From contig OX359246.1 in NCBI GenBank assembly GCA_947179485.1, forward strand, positions 50,509,632-50,573,631: 64,000 nucleotides of DNA, written 5' to 3'. The translations under genes and the position numbers were made by a program. Each line of letters begins with the position of its first letter. The stretch's first letter is position 1. Positions 47,296 to 58,869 of this stretch are shown here, piece by piece. The DNA comes from Allacma fusca. Its lineage: Eukaryota; Arthropoda; Collembola; Symphypleona; Sminthuridae. Below the pieces are notes generated by a model that saw only the letters and a list, made by a program, of their open reading frames with translations, searched no databases and was not told the origin of the DNA.

Positions 47296-47424
47296 CTGAG
47301 ATATAGATACACGCTTAAGTAGCTGACCATGATGATTTCTAATATGAAGAGCCAGATACTGCTGACTTTCAAAACCTTTACTGATAGCACAGCATTTATG
47401 CCAAGTGCTTACTTGCGAATTCAT
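47296..47424 (-). other. Second finger-coding block, candidate first exon
   Basis: 129 bp from an ATG at 47424 to CAG/GTATAT. It encodes a finger-like module, TWHKCCAISKGFESQQYLAL followed by HIRNHH, with one irregular cysteine position. Again phase 0. The 90-bp gap to the next block would be an intron. Confidence 0.5.
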
Positions 47425-47825
47425 TTTAATGAAATACAGCAAAATATTTACATGTATTTCAAAAACCGAAAAACAATAGCTGTATTTGAAAATGTAACCG
47501 TTAGCTTGCAAGAAGCTGTTTTACTACTATTTAGTTGCTTTATATACTCCCAAAATTGATGATATAGATGAAAACCGGATATAGAATTAGCTTAGTTAAC
47601 TATTCCTATCGACAGATTTCTACATTCTTGCTTATATTATAAATTACTCTGACATCTATGTAGACAAGCAGTTAGCATTAACAATATAAAGTTAATAATG
47701 CTTTTTTAATAGGCTGAGACAGCTAATATTATTCATATAATTTGCTGTAAATTCTACTATATAATTCATTATAGAGTTTTCACTTACTAAGATTACAACT
47801 CTAACCTGAGCCAACATTGTTCAGC

Positions 47826-48257
47826 ATGGAGAGCAGTACTCAAGTCTTCCAAAATGGTCAAGGAGACGCTTACACTGGTATGTATTAATCATTAGTTTTA
47901 TTTCAATTTCATTTGATTTTAAATATATACATGAATGTAATATGTAATTTAATAGTATAAAAAATATTTGTGTACTTTGTAGATGAGAGTGAGAAGGGCG
48001 AATGTCCTAACTATTCTGACCTTTTGAGAGTACACAACGTATCTTTACCCACTCCTGTGTCTGGTCCTGTTGAAACGGTATGGAAGTCTCAATATAATTC
48101 ACGACAGGATGCAGCCCAAATTGCAGAGATTGTCCGGCAGGTGATGGGTGAATACTCCCCACAAAAGAGAGCAAGTTCTTCATCTATGTCTGATGTAGTC
48201 GAGAAACCAAGACGTAAGATGAGTGGTGGTGGATCGCAACTGACTATAGTTTTATGA
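47826..48257 (+). CDS. Small intron-bearing gene of unknown function
   Basis: A candidate first exon from ATG 47826 to 47877 (ACTG/GTATGT) and a second exon at 47983-48257 (TTTGTAG/ATGAG) are compatible in phase and end in a TGA. The predicted product is ~108 residues, polar, with ETVWKSQYNSRQDAAQIAEI and a serine/lysine-rich end (RASSSSMSDVVEKPRRKMSG) that could be a nuclear signal. I do not recognise a family. It may be Polinton cargo, since it lies divergently from the polymerase and ~300 bp from it, or a host gene. Confidence 0.5.
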
Positions 48258-48547
48258 AAATCAGTGAATGTTATGCGCACGTGAATGTTCAAGAAAAGTA
48301 GAGTGAGAAGACAGTAATGAATTAACGAATTGTAGAGACAATTTAATGAATAAGTTTGAAGACGTTTAGAAACAGATCATGCTCGTGTCGTAGTAGAATT
48401 GCTACTACCAGATGACGTTACGATCATACAATGGTTAGTGAACCATAAAATAGTTGTATGCATTCATTGACCAATAAGGCATAATATTCTAAGAATAATA
48501 ATAACATATAATAATGTTAGGAATAATAATTAAAGTTAATGGTGAAC

Positions 48548-49035
48548 ATGGTAATTAATATAATAATAAATCCAACAAGTGGTATTTCGAGAACGGGGAA
48601 GTCCAAAAAATGTGAGTTTCAAAATGCAATATATGTTGTGGTGCATTTGCTTTATGAAGATTAAGTAAGCAAATAATATTTCTGAATATCTAAGCTCAAG
48701 ATTCAGTCAAGGGTTGCACCAGCAAGGAGGGGGTGGAGCTGATCGATTTAGTGAGTGACAATTCTCCAAAATGTGGCAACATCAAAGCACTAAGTATACA
48801 ATTCGCAGCAAAGATGTACCTTGAACACAGCAAATGGGAGAACGGAACATGGTACGTTGGGATCCGTCGAAAAAATGGTGAGTGTAAAGATAGCATGATG
48901 AACCTGAAGGAGCAGGGATTGCGAAATCTAGGTATAGCTGCTCAAAAGATGTTGGAGATCGTCTTTACACATCCCGAGATGGACAAGCAAATGGATGCTA
49001 CAACAGTTCTTTCTTCAGATTCTGAAGCAGAGTAG
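48548..49035 (+). CDS. Second small intron-bearing gene, weakly PC4-like
   Basis: The open stretch 48701-49035 encodes ELIDLVSDNSPKCGNIKALS, YLEHSKWENGTWYVGIRRKN and SMMNLKEQGLRNLGIAAQKM and ends acidic (SSDSEAE). A possible first exon runs from ATG 48548 to 48611 (AAAT/GTGAGT), with an acceptor CTCAAG/AT at 48700 in matching phase. The W..Y..IR..NG..KD...NL.EQ pattern faintly resembles PC4/p15-type single-strand DNA-binding coactivators, but I would not rely on it. Host gene or Polinton cargo. Confidence 0.45.
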
Positions 49036-49308
49036 GCTTTGAATTATTCATTGAAATATGAAATTTGCACTACTATATAGTTTCAATGTATGTTCAACGT
49101 AAAACAAAAACTATGAGTTTAGTAAATAAAATTATCACAGAAATTGTATAAAACGAATATCATTAGCAAACGTGAAGTAGTTCATTAGGAAATGTAATCA
49201 CATCTCTGTTTATTCCCAGCATATTAGCAATGTAATCGCATTAACATTTTTTATCATAAGCACGCACAATTTGATAAGCCTGTAACGACACTGTATAGCA
49301 GCTTGGTC

Positions 49309-49847
49309 TCAAATACCAGTTGAACCCAGCCCGGCTGCACCGCTTACAGTATCATCAAGCACCTGCACAAAAAATCAGAGTTCAAGTAAATACAATTGTA
49401 TATGCAAAGTGAATTTAAACAAATAGATTTATAATTATAATAGTATTTACAATGCATGCTAACAAAATAATCATTACTTCAACCTCCAGTACCATCACAT
49501 TCTCGTAGGGGCAAATTATTAATTGCGCAATCCTGTCACCCCTGTGAATAATGAAGTCTTCGCTGGAATGGTTGAAAAGGATCACATACACAATACCTCT
49601 GTAATCTTCATCAATGATTCCACCTTTTAAAAAATAAAGTAAACATATACCAAGCGAAATTGCATCCTTAGAAACAGTATCAAATACTATAACGGTATTT
49701 GTAGACTTACCTCTAACGTCCAACCCGTTTTTTGCAGCTAGCCCACACCGTGGGGATATTCTACCAAACGTACCCTTCGGCTGCTGGATTTTCAGACCAC
49801 TCGAAATTAAGCATCGGTCATGAGCTCGGACGGTAATGCTTTGTGCA
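49309..49847 (-). CDS. dUTP diphosphatase, spliced (three exons visible)
   Basis: Minus-strand exons with good GT-AG borders: 49711-49847 (motif 2, KGTFGRISPRCGLAAKNGLD), 49478-49623 (motif 3, GIIDEDYRGIVYVILFN, and motif 4, RGDRIAQLIICPYENV) and 49309-49362 (motif 5, VLDDTVSGAAGLGSTGI then stop). Introns are 87 and 115 bp. Trimeric dUTPases hydrolyse dUTP to dUMP and keep uracil out of DNA. The upstream exon with motif 1 (A.G.DL) was not found. All visible motifs look intact. It may be Polinton cargo or a host gene caught in the island. Confidence 0.8.
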
Positions 49848-49974
49848 CTGCGTTAATACAAATTTAAACTAGCATTATAAAAGGATGATTAACCTACACC
49901 TCAAATTTTCCCAAGCATCAACGGCACAGTAAAAACTTTCTTAAGAACTATGTTTTGAAACTTTCCACTCATCC

Positions 49975-50200
49975 ATGCCCGTTCGGGAAAACACGCAATC
50001 TCAATGATTACTAAAGCATAAGGTTCTCAACTAGGTTGCGCCTTCCATAACACTCAGATGTAGTTTTTCCAAATACGACATACTGATAAACAGTAGTTGC
50101 AATTCTTAAGAAACGCATCCACATTATTACCAAATTATGCCCGTTCGGGAAAACACGCAATCTCAATGATTACTAAAGTCTTATGTTCTCAACTAGTTTC
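49975..50200. repeat. ~63-bp direct repeat, 162 bp apart
   Basis: ATGCCCGTTCGGGAAAACAC and the following CGCAATCTCAATGATTACTA with TTCTCAACTAG occur at 49975-50036 and 50137-50200, nearly identical. They lie at the right edge of the island, before satellite array 2. Confidence 0.85.
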
Positions 50201-50363
50201 TAAAAAAATTCCCGCGAGAAGTACACTTAAACATTTCACCTTAATCGGTGCAAAAATATTTTCGGTAAAATTGCTACCTTTTCCCAGGCAAGAATATCCA
50301 CTTAATTTTGTTTTTATCTATTGGAAAGTAAAAATATGACTTTAAAATATTCCCGCCCTTCCC

Positions 50364-50505
50364 TGGGCAAAAATATTCCCTTAAAAATTGTTACCTTTCC
50401 TGAGCAAAAATATCCCCTTAAAAATTGACAACTTTCCTGAGCAAAAATATCCCCTTAAAAATTGACAACTTTCCTGAGCAAAAATATCCCCTTAAAAATT
50501 GACAA
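50364..50505. repeat. 37-bp minisatellite, ~4 copies
   Basis: GAGCAAAAATATCCCCTTAA and a following AAATTGACAACTTTCCT part repeat at 50364, 50401, 50438 and 50475 (period 37). A looser relative lies at ~50285. It borders satellite array 2 directly. Confidence 0.9.
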
Positions 50506-53500
50506 CATTCCCGAATTTGAGATGAATCGATAAACTAAAAAATGTGATGAAAATGACATAGCGTTGCTATAATCACAGTTTAGGTGTTTGCTGAACTCGT
50601 CCGAATTTTCTTAAACTTCGGCAATACACTCAGCAAGTCTGAAAAAACTCAATTCTCGAATTTCAAGCACTTTAGAAAATGTTATGAAAATGAAGCGTCG
50701 TTACTATGGTCACTTTTTCAGGTGTTTCTGAATTCGTCCGAATCTCCGTGAACTTTGGGTATACATTCGGGCAGTCTGAAAAATCTCCATTCTCGAATTT
50801 AAAAACTAGAAAAGCGATGAAAATTACGTCGTTGCTCTGGTCACATTTCAGGTGTTTGCTGAACTCGTCAGAATCTCTTTAAACATTGGGAATACACTCG
50901 GGGAGTCAGCAAAGCTCAATTCTTGATTTTGAAAAGAATCCACAAACAAAAAATGCGATGAAAAGGACGTCTTGTTGTTTTGGTCACTTTTTCAGGTGTT
51001 TGCTGAATTCGTATGAATCTCCTGAAACTTTGGGAGTACATTCGGGTAGTCTGATAAAACTGAATTCTCGAATTTAAAAACTTTAAAAATTCGATGAAAA
51101 AGACGTCGTTGCTCTGGTCTTTTTTCAAGTGTTTGCAGAACTGGTCCGAATCTATTCAAATTTTAAGAATAAACTCAGGCTGTCTGCTAAAGCTCAATTC
51201 TCGAATTTGAGATAATTCGACAAACTTAAAATGCGATTAAAATTACGTGCCATTGCTCTGGTCACATTTCAGGTGTTTGCTGATCTCGTCTGAATCTCCT
51301 CATACTTTGAGAGTATACTTGGTCAGTCTGCCAAAGTCAAATTTTCGAATTTAAGATGAATCGAAAAAGTATAAAAACGGTTAAAATGACATGTCAATCC
51401 TTTGGTTCGTTTTCCATCTGTTTAATGCACTTGTCTGAATCTCTTCAAACTTTAGTAATACACCCGGGCAGTCTGAAAAAACTCAATTCTCGAATTTGAA
51501 TAACTTTAGAAAATGCGACGAAAATGACGTCGTTGATCTTGTTACATTTCAGGTTTTTGCTGAACTCGTCCGAATCTCCTCAAACTTTGGGAATACACTC
51601 GGTTAGTCTGAGAAAGCTAAATTCTGGAATTTGAGATGATGTGAAGAACCAAAATTAGCGATGAAAATGACATTTCGTTGCTCTGGTCACTTTTTCAGGT
51701 GCTGGCTGTTCTCGTCCAAATCTCCCGCAACTTTGAGGGTACACTCGGTCAGTATGCCAAAGCTAAATTCTCGAATTTGAGATGAATCGAAAAACTACAA
51801 ATAGCGTTGAAAATAGCATGTCGTTGCTCTGGTCACTTTTTCAAGTGTTTGCTGAACTCGTCCGAATCCCCTCAAAGTTTGGGAATACATTCCGGGAATC
51901 TGCCAAAACTAAATCCTCGAATTTGAGATGAATCGAAACTCTAAAAATAACGAGGAAATTGACGTTTTGTTGCTCTGGTCACTTTTTCAGGTGTTTGCTG
52001 AACTCGTCCGAATCTCCTCAAAGTTTAGGAATACAATCGGGCAGTCTGCCAAAGCTAAATCCTCGAATTTGAGATGAATCGAAAAACTAAAAATAACGAG
52101 GAAGTTGACGTGTCGTTGCTCTGGTCACTTTTACAAGTGTGCTGTACTCTTTCGAATCACCTCAAAAAGTAGGCATACACTTGTGTAGTCTGCCAAAGCT
52201 CAATTCTCGAATTTGAAATAATTCGACAAACTCAAAAATGCGATGAGAATGACGTGAAGTTGCTCTGGTCACTTTTACAGGTGTTTGCAGTTCTCGTCCG
52301 AATCCCCTCAAAGTTTGGGAATACACTTGTGTAGTCCGCCAAAGTATAATCCTCGAATTTGAAATAATTCGACTGCAAAAATGCGATGAAAATGACGTGA
52401 CGTTGATCTGGTCACATTTTTGATGTTTTCTGAACTCGTCAGAATCTCCTCATACTTTGCTAGTACACTCGGACAGTTTGAAAAAGCTAAATTCTCGAAT
52501 TTGAGATTAATCAAAAAACTAAAAATAGCGATTAAAATAGCATGTCGTTACTCTGGTCTCTTTTTCAGGTGTTTGGTGAACTCGTCCGTATCTCCTCGAA
52601 CTTTAGGAATACACTCGGGCAGTCTGCCAAAGCAAAATCCTCGTATTTGAGATGAATCGAAACATTTCGAAAATGCGATAAAAGTGACGATGTTGCTACG
52701 GTCACATTTTTGATGTTTGCTGAACTCGTCAGAATCTCCTCATACTTTGATAGTACACTCGGTCAGTCTGAAAACGCTAAATTCTCGAATTTGAGATGAA
52801 TCAAAAAAACTAAAAATAGCTATGAAAATAGCATGTCGTTGCTCTGGTCACTTTTACAGGTGTTTGCTGTACTCGTCCGAATCTCCTCAAACGTCTGCCA
52901 AAGCTAAATCCTCGAATTTGAGATGAATCGACACAGTAAAACATTTCATGAAAATGACGTGTCGTTGATCATGTTACATTTCAGGTGTTTGCTGAACTCG
53001 TCCGAATCTCCAAAAACTTTGGGAATACACTCTGGGAGTCTACCAAAGCTCAATTCTCGAATTTGAAATGAATCGACAAACTAAAAATGCGATGAAAATG
53101 ACGTGTCGTTGCTCTTGTTACATTTCAGGTGTTTGCTAATCTCGTCCGAATCTCCTAAATTTTAAGGAATACAATAAAACCTGTCTGCAAAAGCTCAATT
53201 CTCGAATTTGAGATGAATCGAAACATTTCGAAAATGCGATAAAAGTGACGTGATGTTGCTACGGTCACATTTTTGATGTTTGCTGAACTCGTCAGAATCT
53301 CCTCATACTTTGATAGTACACTCGGTCAGTCTGAAAATGCTAAATTCTCGAATTTGAGATGAATCGAAAAAACTACAAATAGCGATGCAAATAGTATGTC
53401 GGTGCTGTAGTCACTTTTTTAGGTGTTTGCTGAACTCCTCCGAATTTCCTTAAACAAGGAATACACTCGGGCAGGCTGCCAAAGCTAAAATTCTCGAATT

Positions 53501-55436
53501 TGATATGAATCGGAAAACTAAAAATAGCGATGCATAGTACTTCGGTGCTGTAGTCACTGTTTCAGGTGTTTGCTGAACTCGTCCGAATCTCCTTGAACTT
53601 TAGGAAGACACCCCGGCAGTCTGCCAAAGCTCAATTCTCGTTTTGAAATGAATCGATAAACTAAAAAATGCAATGAAAATGACGTGTCGTTGCTCGTTTT
53701 ACATTTCAGGTGCTTGCTGAACTCGTCAGTATCTCCTTAAACTTTGGGAATACATTCGGGCAGCCTGCCAAAGCTAGATCCTTGAATTTGAGATGAATCG
53801 AAACACTTTAAAAACGCGATGAAAATGACGTGTTGTTGCTCTGGTCACTTTTTCAGGTGTTTGCTGAACTGGTCTAAATCTCTTTAAACTTTGGTAATAC
53901 ATTCCGGGGGTCTGCCAAAACTTAATTCTCGAATTTGAGATGAATCAAAAACTAAACATAACTAGGAAATTGACATGACGTTGCTTTGGTCACATGTTTG
54001 CTGAACTCGTCAGAATCTCCTCATACTTTGATAGTACACTCGGTCAGTCTGAAAAAGCTAAATTCTCGAATTTGAGATGAATCGAAAAACTAAAAATAGC
54101 ATGTCAGTGCTGTGGTCACTTTTTCAGGTGTTTGCTGAACTCGTCCGAATCTCCTTAATTTTTAGGAATACACTCGGCTAGTCTGCCAAAGCCAAATCCT
54201 CGAATTTGAGATGAATCGAAACACTTTAAAAATGCGATGAAAATGACGTGTCGTTCCTCTGGTTACTTTTCAGGTGTTTGCTGAACTGGTCTAAATCTCT
54301 TTAAATTATAATCATACATTCCGGGGGTCTGCCAAAACTCAATGCTCGAATTTGATATGAATCGGAAAACTAAAAATAGCGATGCATAGTACTTCGGTGC
54401 TGTAGTCACCGTTTCAGGTGTTTGCTAAACTCGTCCGAATCTCCTCAAACTTTAGGAAGACACCCGGGCAGTCTGCCAAAGCTCAATTCTCGTTTTGAAA
54501 TGAATCGATAAACTAAAAAATGCAATAAAAATGACGTGTCGTTGCTCTTGTTACATTTCAGGTGCTTGCTGAACTCGTCAGTATCTCCTTAAACTTTAGG
54601 AATACACTCGGGCATTCTGCCAAAGCTAAATCCTTGAATTTGAGATGAATCGAAACACTTTAAAAATGCGATGAAAATGACGTGTTGTTGCTCTGGTCAC
54701 TTTTTCAGGTGTTTGCTGAACTGGTCTAAATCTCTTTAAACTTTGGTCATACATTCCGTGGGTCTGCCAAAACTCAATTCTCGAATTTGAGATGAATCAA
54801 AAACTAAACATAACTAGGAAATTGACATGATGTTGCTGTGGTCACATGTTTGCTGAACTCGTCAGAATCTCCTCATACTTTGATAGTACACTGGGACAGT
54901 CTGAAAAAGCTAAATTCTCGAATGTGAGATGAATCGAAAAACTAAAAAAAGCATGTCAGTGCTGTGGTCACTTTTTCAGGTGTTTGCTGAACTCGTCCAA
55001 ATCTCCTTAAACTTTAGGAATACACTCAGGCAGTCTACCAAAGCTAAATCCTCGAATTTGAGATGAATCGAAACACTTTAAAAATGCAATAAAAGTGACG
55101 TGACGTTTCTCTGGTCACTTTTTCAGGTGTTTGCTGAACTCGTCCGACTCTCCTTAAACTTTAGGAATACACTCGGCTAGTCTGCCAAAGCCAAATCCTC
55201 GAATTTGAGATGAATCGAAACACTTTAAAAATGCGATGAAAATGACGTGTCGTTATTCTGGTTACTTTTTCAGGTGTTTGCTGAACTGGTCTAAATCTCT
55301 TTAAACTTTAATAATACATTCCGGGGGTCTGCCAAAACTCAATTGACGAATTTGATATGAATCGGAAAACTAAAAATAGCGATGCAAATAATACTTCGGT
55401 GCTGTAGTCACTGTTTCAGGTGTTTGCTGAACTCGT

Positions 55437-57450
55437 CAGTATCTCAAACTTTAGGAATACACTCGAGCAGCCTGCCAAAGCTAAATCCTTGAATTTGAGA
55501 TGAATCGAAACACTTTAAAAATGCGATTAAAATGACGTGTTGTTGCTCTGGTCACTTTTTCAGGTGTTTGCTGAACTGGTCTAAATCTCTTTAAACTTTG
55601 GTAATACATTCCGGGGGTCTGCCAAAACTTAATTCTCGAATTTGAGATGAATCAAAAACTAAACATAACTAGGAAATTGACATGACGTTGCTTTGGTCAC
55701 ATGTTTGCTGAACTCGTCAGAATCTCCTCATACTTTGATAGTATACTCGGTCAGTCTGAAAAAGCCAAATCCTCGAATTTGAGATGAATCGAAACACTTT
55801 AAAAATGCGATGAAAATGACGTGTCGTTCCTCTGGTTACTTTTTCAGGTGTTTGCTGAACTGGTCTAAATCTCTTTAAACTTTAATAATACATTCCGGGG
55901 GTCTGCCAAAACTCAATTGACGAATTTGATATGAATCGGAAAACTAAAAATAGCGATGCAAATAATACTTCGGTGCTGTAGTCACTGTTTCAGGTGTTTG
56001 CTGAACTCGTCAGTATCTCAAACTTTAGGAATACACTCGAGCAGCCTGCCAAAGCTAAATCCTTGAATTTGAGATGAATCGAAACACTTTAAAAATGCGA
56101 TTAAAATGACGTGTTGTTGCTCTGGTCACTTTTTCAGGTGTTTGCTGAACTGGTCTAAATCTCTTTAAACTTTGGTAATACATTCCGGGGGTCTGCCAAA
56201 ACTTAATTCTCGAATTTGAGATGAATCAAAAACTAAACATAACTAGGAAATTGACATGACGTTGCTTTGGTCACATGTTTGCTGAACTCGTCAGAATCTC
56301 CTCATACTTTGATAGTATACTCGGTCAGTCTGAAAAAGCCAAATCCTCGAATTTGAGATGAATCGAAACACTTTAAAAATGCGATGAAAATGACGTGTCG
56401 TTCCTCTGGTTACTTTTTCAGGTGTTTGCTGAACTGGTTTAAATCTCTTTAAACTTTAATAATACATTCCGGGGGTCTGCCAAAACTCAATTGACGAATT
56501 TGATATGAATCGGAAAACTAAAAATAGCGATGCAAATAATACTTCGGTGCTGTAGTCACTGTTTCAGGTGTTTGCTGAACTCGTCAGTATCTCTAACCTT
56601 AGGAATACACTCGGGCAGCCTGCCAAAGCTAAATCCTTGAATTTGAGATGAATCGAAACACTTTAAAAATGCGAATAAAATGACGTGTTGTTGCTCTGGT
56701 CACTTTTTCAGGTGTTTGCTGAACTGGTCTAAATCTCTTTAAACTTTGGTAATACATTCCGGGGGTCTGCCAAAACTTAATTCTCGAATTTGAGATGAAT
56801 CAAAAACTAAACATAACTAGGAAATTGACATGACGTTGCTTTGGTCACATGTTTGCTGAACTCGTCAGAATCTCCTCATACTTTGATAGTACACTCGGTC
56901 AGTCTGAAAAAGCTAAATTCTCGAATTTGAGATGAATCGAAAAACTAAAAATAGCATGTCAGTGCTGTGGTCACTTTTTCAGGTGTTTGCTGAACTCGTC
57001 CGAATCTCCTTAAACTTTAGGAATACACTCGGGCAGGCTGCCAAAGCCAAATCCTCGAATTTGAGATGAATCGAAACACTTTAAAAATGCAATGAAAGTT
57101 ACGTGACGTTGCTTTGGTCACTTTTTCAGGTGTTTGCTGAACTCGTCCGACTCTCCTTAAACTTTAGGAATACACTCGGCTAGTCTGCCAAAGTCAAATC
57201 CTCGAATTTGAGATGAATCGAAACACTTTAAAATGCGATGAAAATGACGTCTCATTCCTCTGGTTACTTTTTCAGGTGTTTGCTGAACTGGTCTAAATCT
57301 CTTTAAACTTTAATAATACATTCCGGGGGTCTGCCAAAACTCAATTGACGAATTTGATATGAATCGAAAAACTAAAAATAGTGATGCAAATAATACTTCG
57401 GTGCTGTAGTCACTGTTTCAGGTGTTTGCTGAACTCGTCAGTATCTCAAA
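55437..57450. repeat. Four-monomer higher-order repeat, 574 bp
   Basis: The landmark CAGTATCTC at 55441, 56015 and 56589 gives two exact 574-bp steps; the next copy at 57442 is 853 bp on because two extra monomers are inserted. Copies are nearly identical. Confidence 0.9.
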
Positions 57451-58869
57451 CTTTAGGAATACACTCGGGCAGCCTGCCAAATCTAAATCCTTGAATTTGA
57501 GATGAATCGAAACACTTTAAAAATGCGATTAAAATGACGTGTTGTTGCTCTGGTCACTTTTTCAGGTGTTTGCTGAACTGGTCTAAATCTCTTTAAACTT
57601 TGGTAATACATTCCGGGGGTCTGCCAAAACTTAATTCTCGAATTTGAGATGAATCAAATACTAACCATAACTAGGAAATTGACATGACGTTGCTTTGGTC
57701 ACATGTTTGCTGAACTCGTCAGAATCTCCTCATACTTTGATAGTACACTCGGTCAGTCTGAAAAAGCCAAATCCTCGAATTTGAGATGAATCGAAACACT
57801 AAAAATGCTATGAAAATGACGTGTTGTTGCGCTGGTCACTTTTTCAGGTGTTTGCTGAACTAGTCTTAATCTCTTTTAACTTTGGGAATACATTCCGGGG
57901 GTCTGCCAAAACTTAATTCTCGAATTTGAGATGAATCAAAAACTAAACATAACTAGGAAATTGACATGACGTTGCTTTGGTCACATGTTTGCTGAACTCG
58001 TCAGGATCTCCTCATACTTTGATAGTACACTGGGGCAGTCTGAAAAAGCTAATTTCTCGAATGTGAGATCAATCGAAAAACTAAAAAAAGCATGTCAGTG
58101 CTGTGGTCACTTTTTCAGGTGTTTGCTGAACTCGTCTGAATCTCCTCAATTTTTAGGAATACACTCGGCTAGTCTGCCAAAGCCAAATCCTCGAATTTGA
58201 GATGAATCGAAACACTTTAAAAATGCAATAAAAGTGACGTGACGTTTCTCTGGTCACTTTTTCAGGTGTTTGCTGAACTCGTCCGACTCTCCTTAAACTT
58301 TAGGAATACACTCGGCTAGTCTGCCAAAGCCAAATCCTCGAATTTGAGATGAATCGAAACACTTTAAAAATGCTATGAAAATGACGTGTTGTTGCTCTGG
58401 TCACTTTTCAGGTGTTTGCTGAACTAGTCCGACTCTCCTTAAACTTTAGGAATACACTCGGCTAGTCTGCCAAAGCCAAATCCTCGAATTTGAGATGAAT
58501 CGAAACACTTTAAAAATGCTATGAAAATGACGTGTTGTTGCGCTGGTCACTTTTTCAGGTGTTTGCTGAACTGGTCTAAATCTCTTTAAATTATAATAAT
58601 ACATTAAGGGGGTCTGCCAAAACTCAATTCTCGAATTTGATATGAATCGGAAAACTAAAAATAGCGATGCATAGTACTTCGGTGCTGTAGTCACCGTTTC
58701 AGGTGTTTGCTGAACTCGTCCGAATCTCCTCAAACTTTAGGAAGACACCCGGGCAGTCTGCCAAAGCTCAATTCTCGTTTTGAAATGAATCGATAAACTA
58801 AAAAGTGCATTAAAAATGACGTGTCGTTGCTCTTGTTACATTTCAGGTGCTTGCTGAACTCGTCAGTAT

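Larger units (their letters stand above)
39060..47530. mobile_element. Broken Polinton (Maverick), core gene region
   Basis: Plus-strand integrase, minor capsid-like protein, packaging ATPase, an uncharacterised Polinton protein, a small conserved ORF and an adenain-like protease face a minus-strand protein-primed-type family B DNA polymerase. This gene set defines Polintons. I did not recognise a major capsid gene, terminal inverted repeats or a 6-bp target duplication. The element is broken in at least five or six places and is probably old, though several genes stay open over long stretches. It may extend right to about 49.9 kb. Confidence 0.9.

Noticed and set aside
38776-50506. Polinton terminal inverted repeats
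   Set aside because: I compared both edges of the island by eye and found no long matching inverted ends; these need a dot plot.
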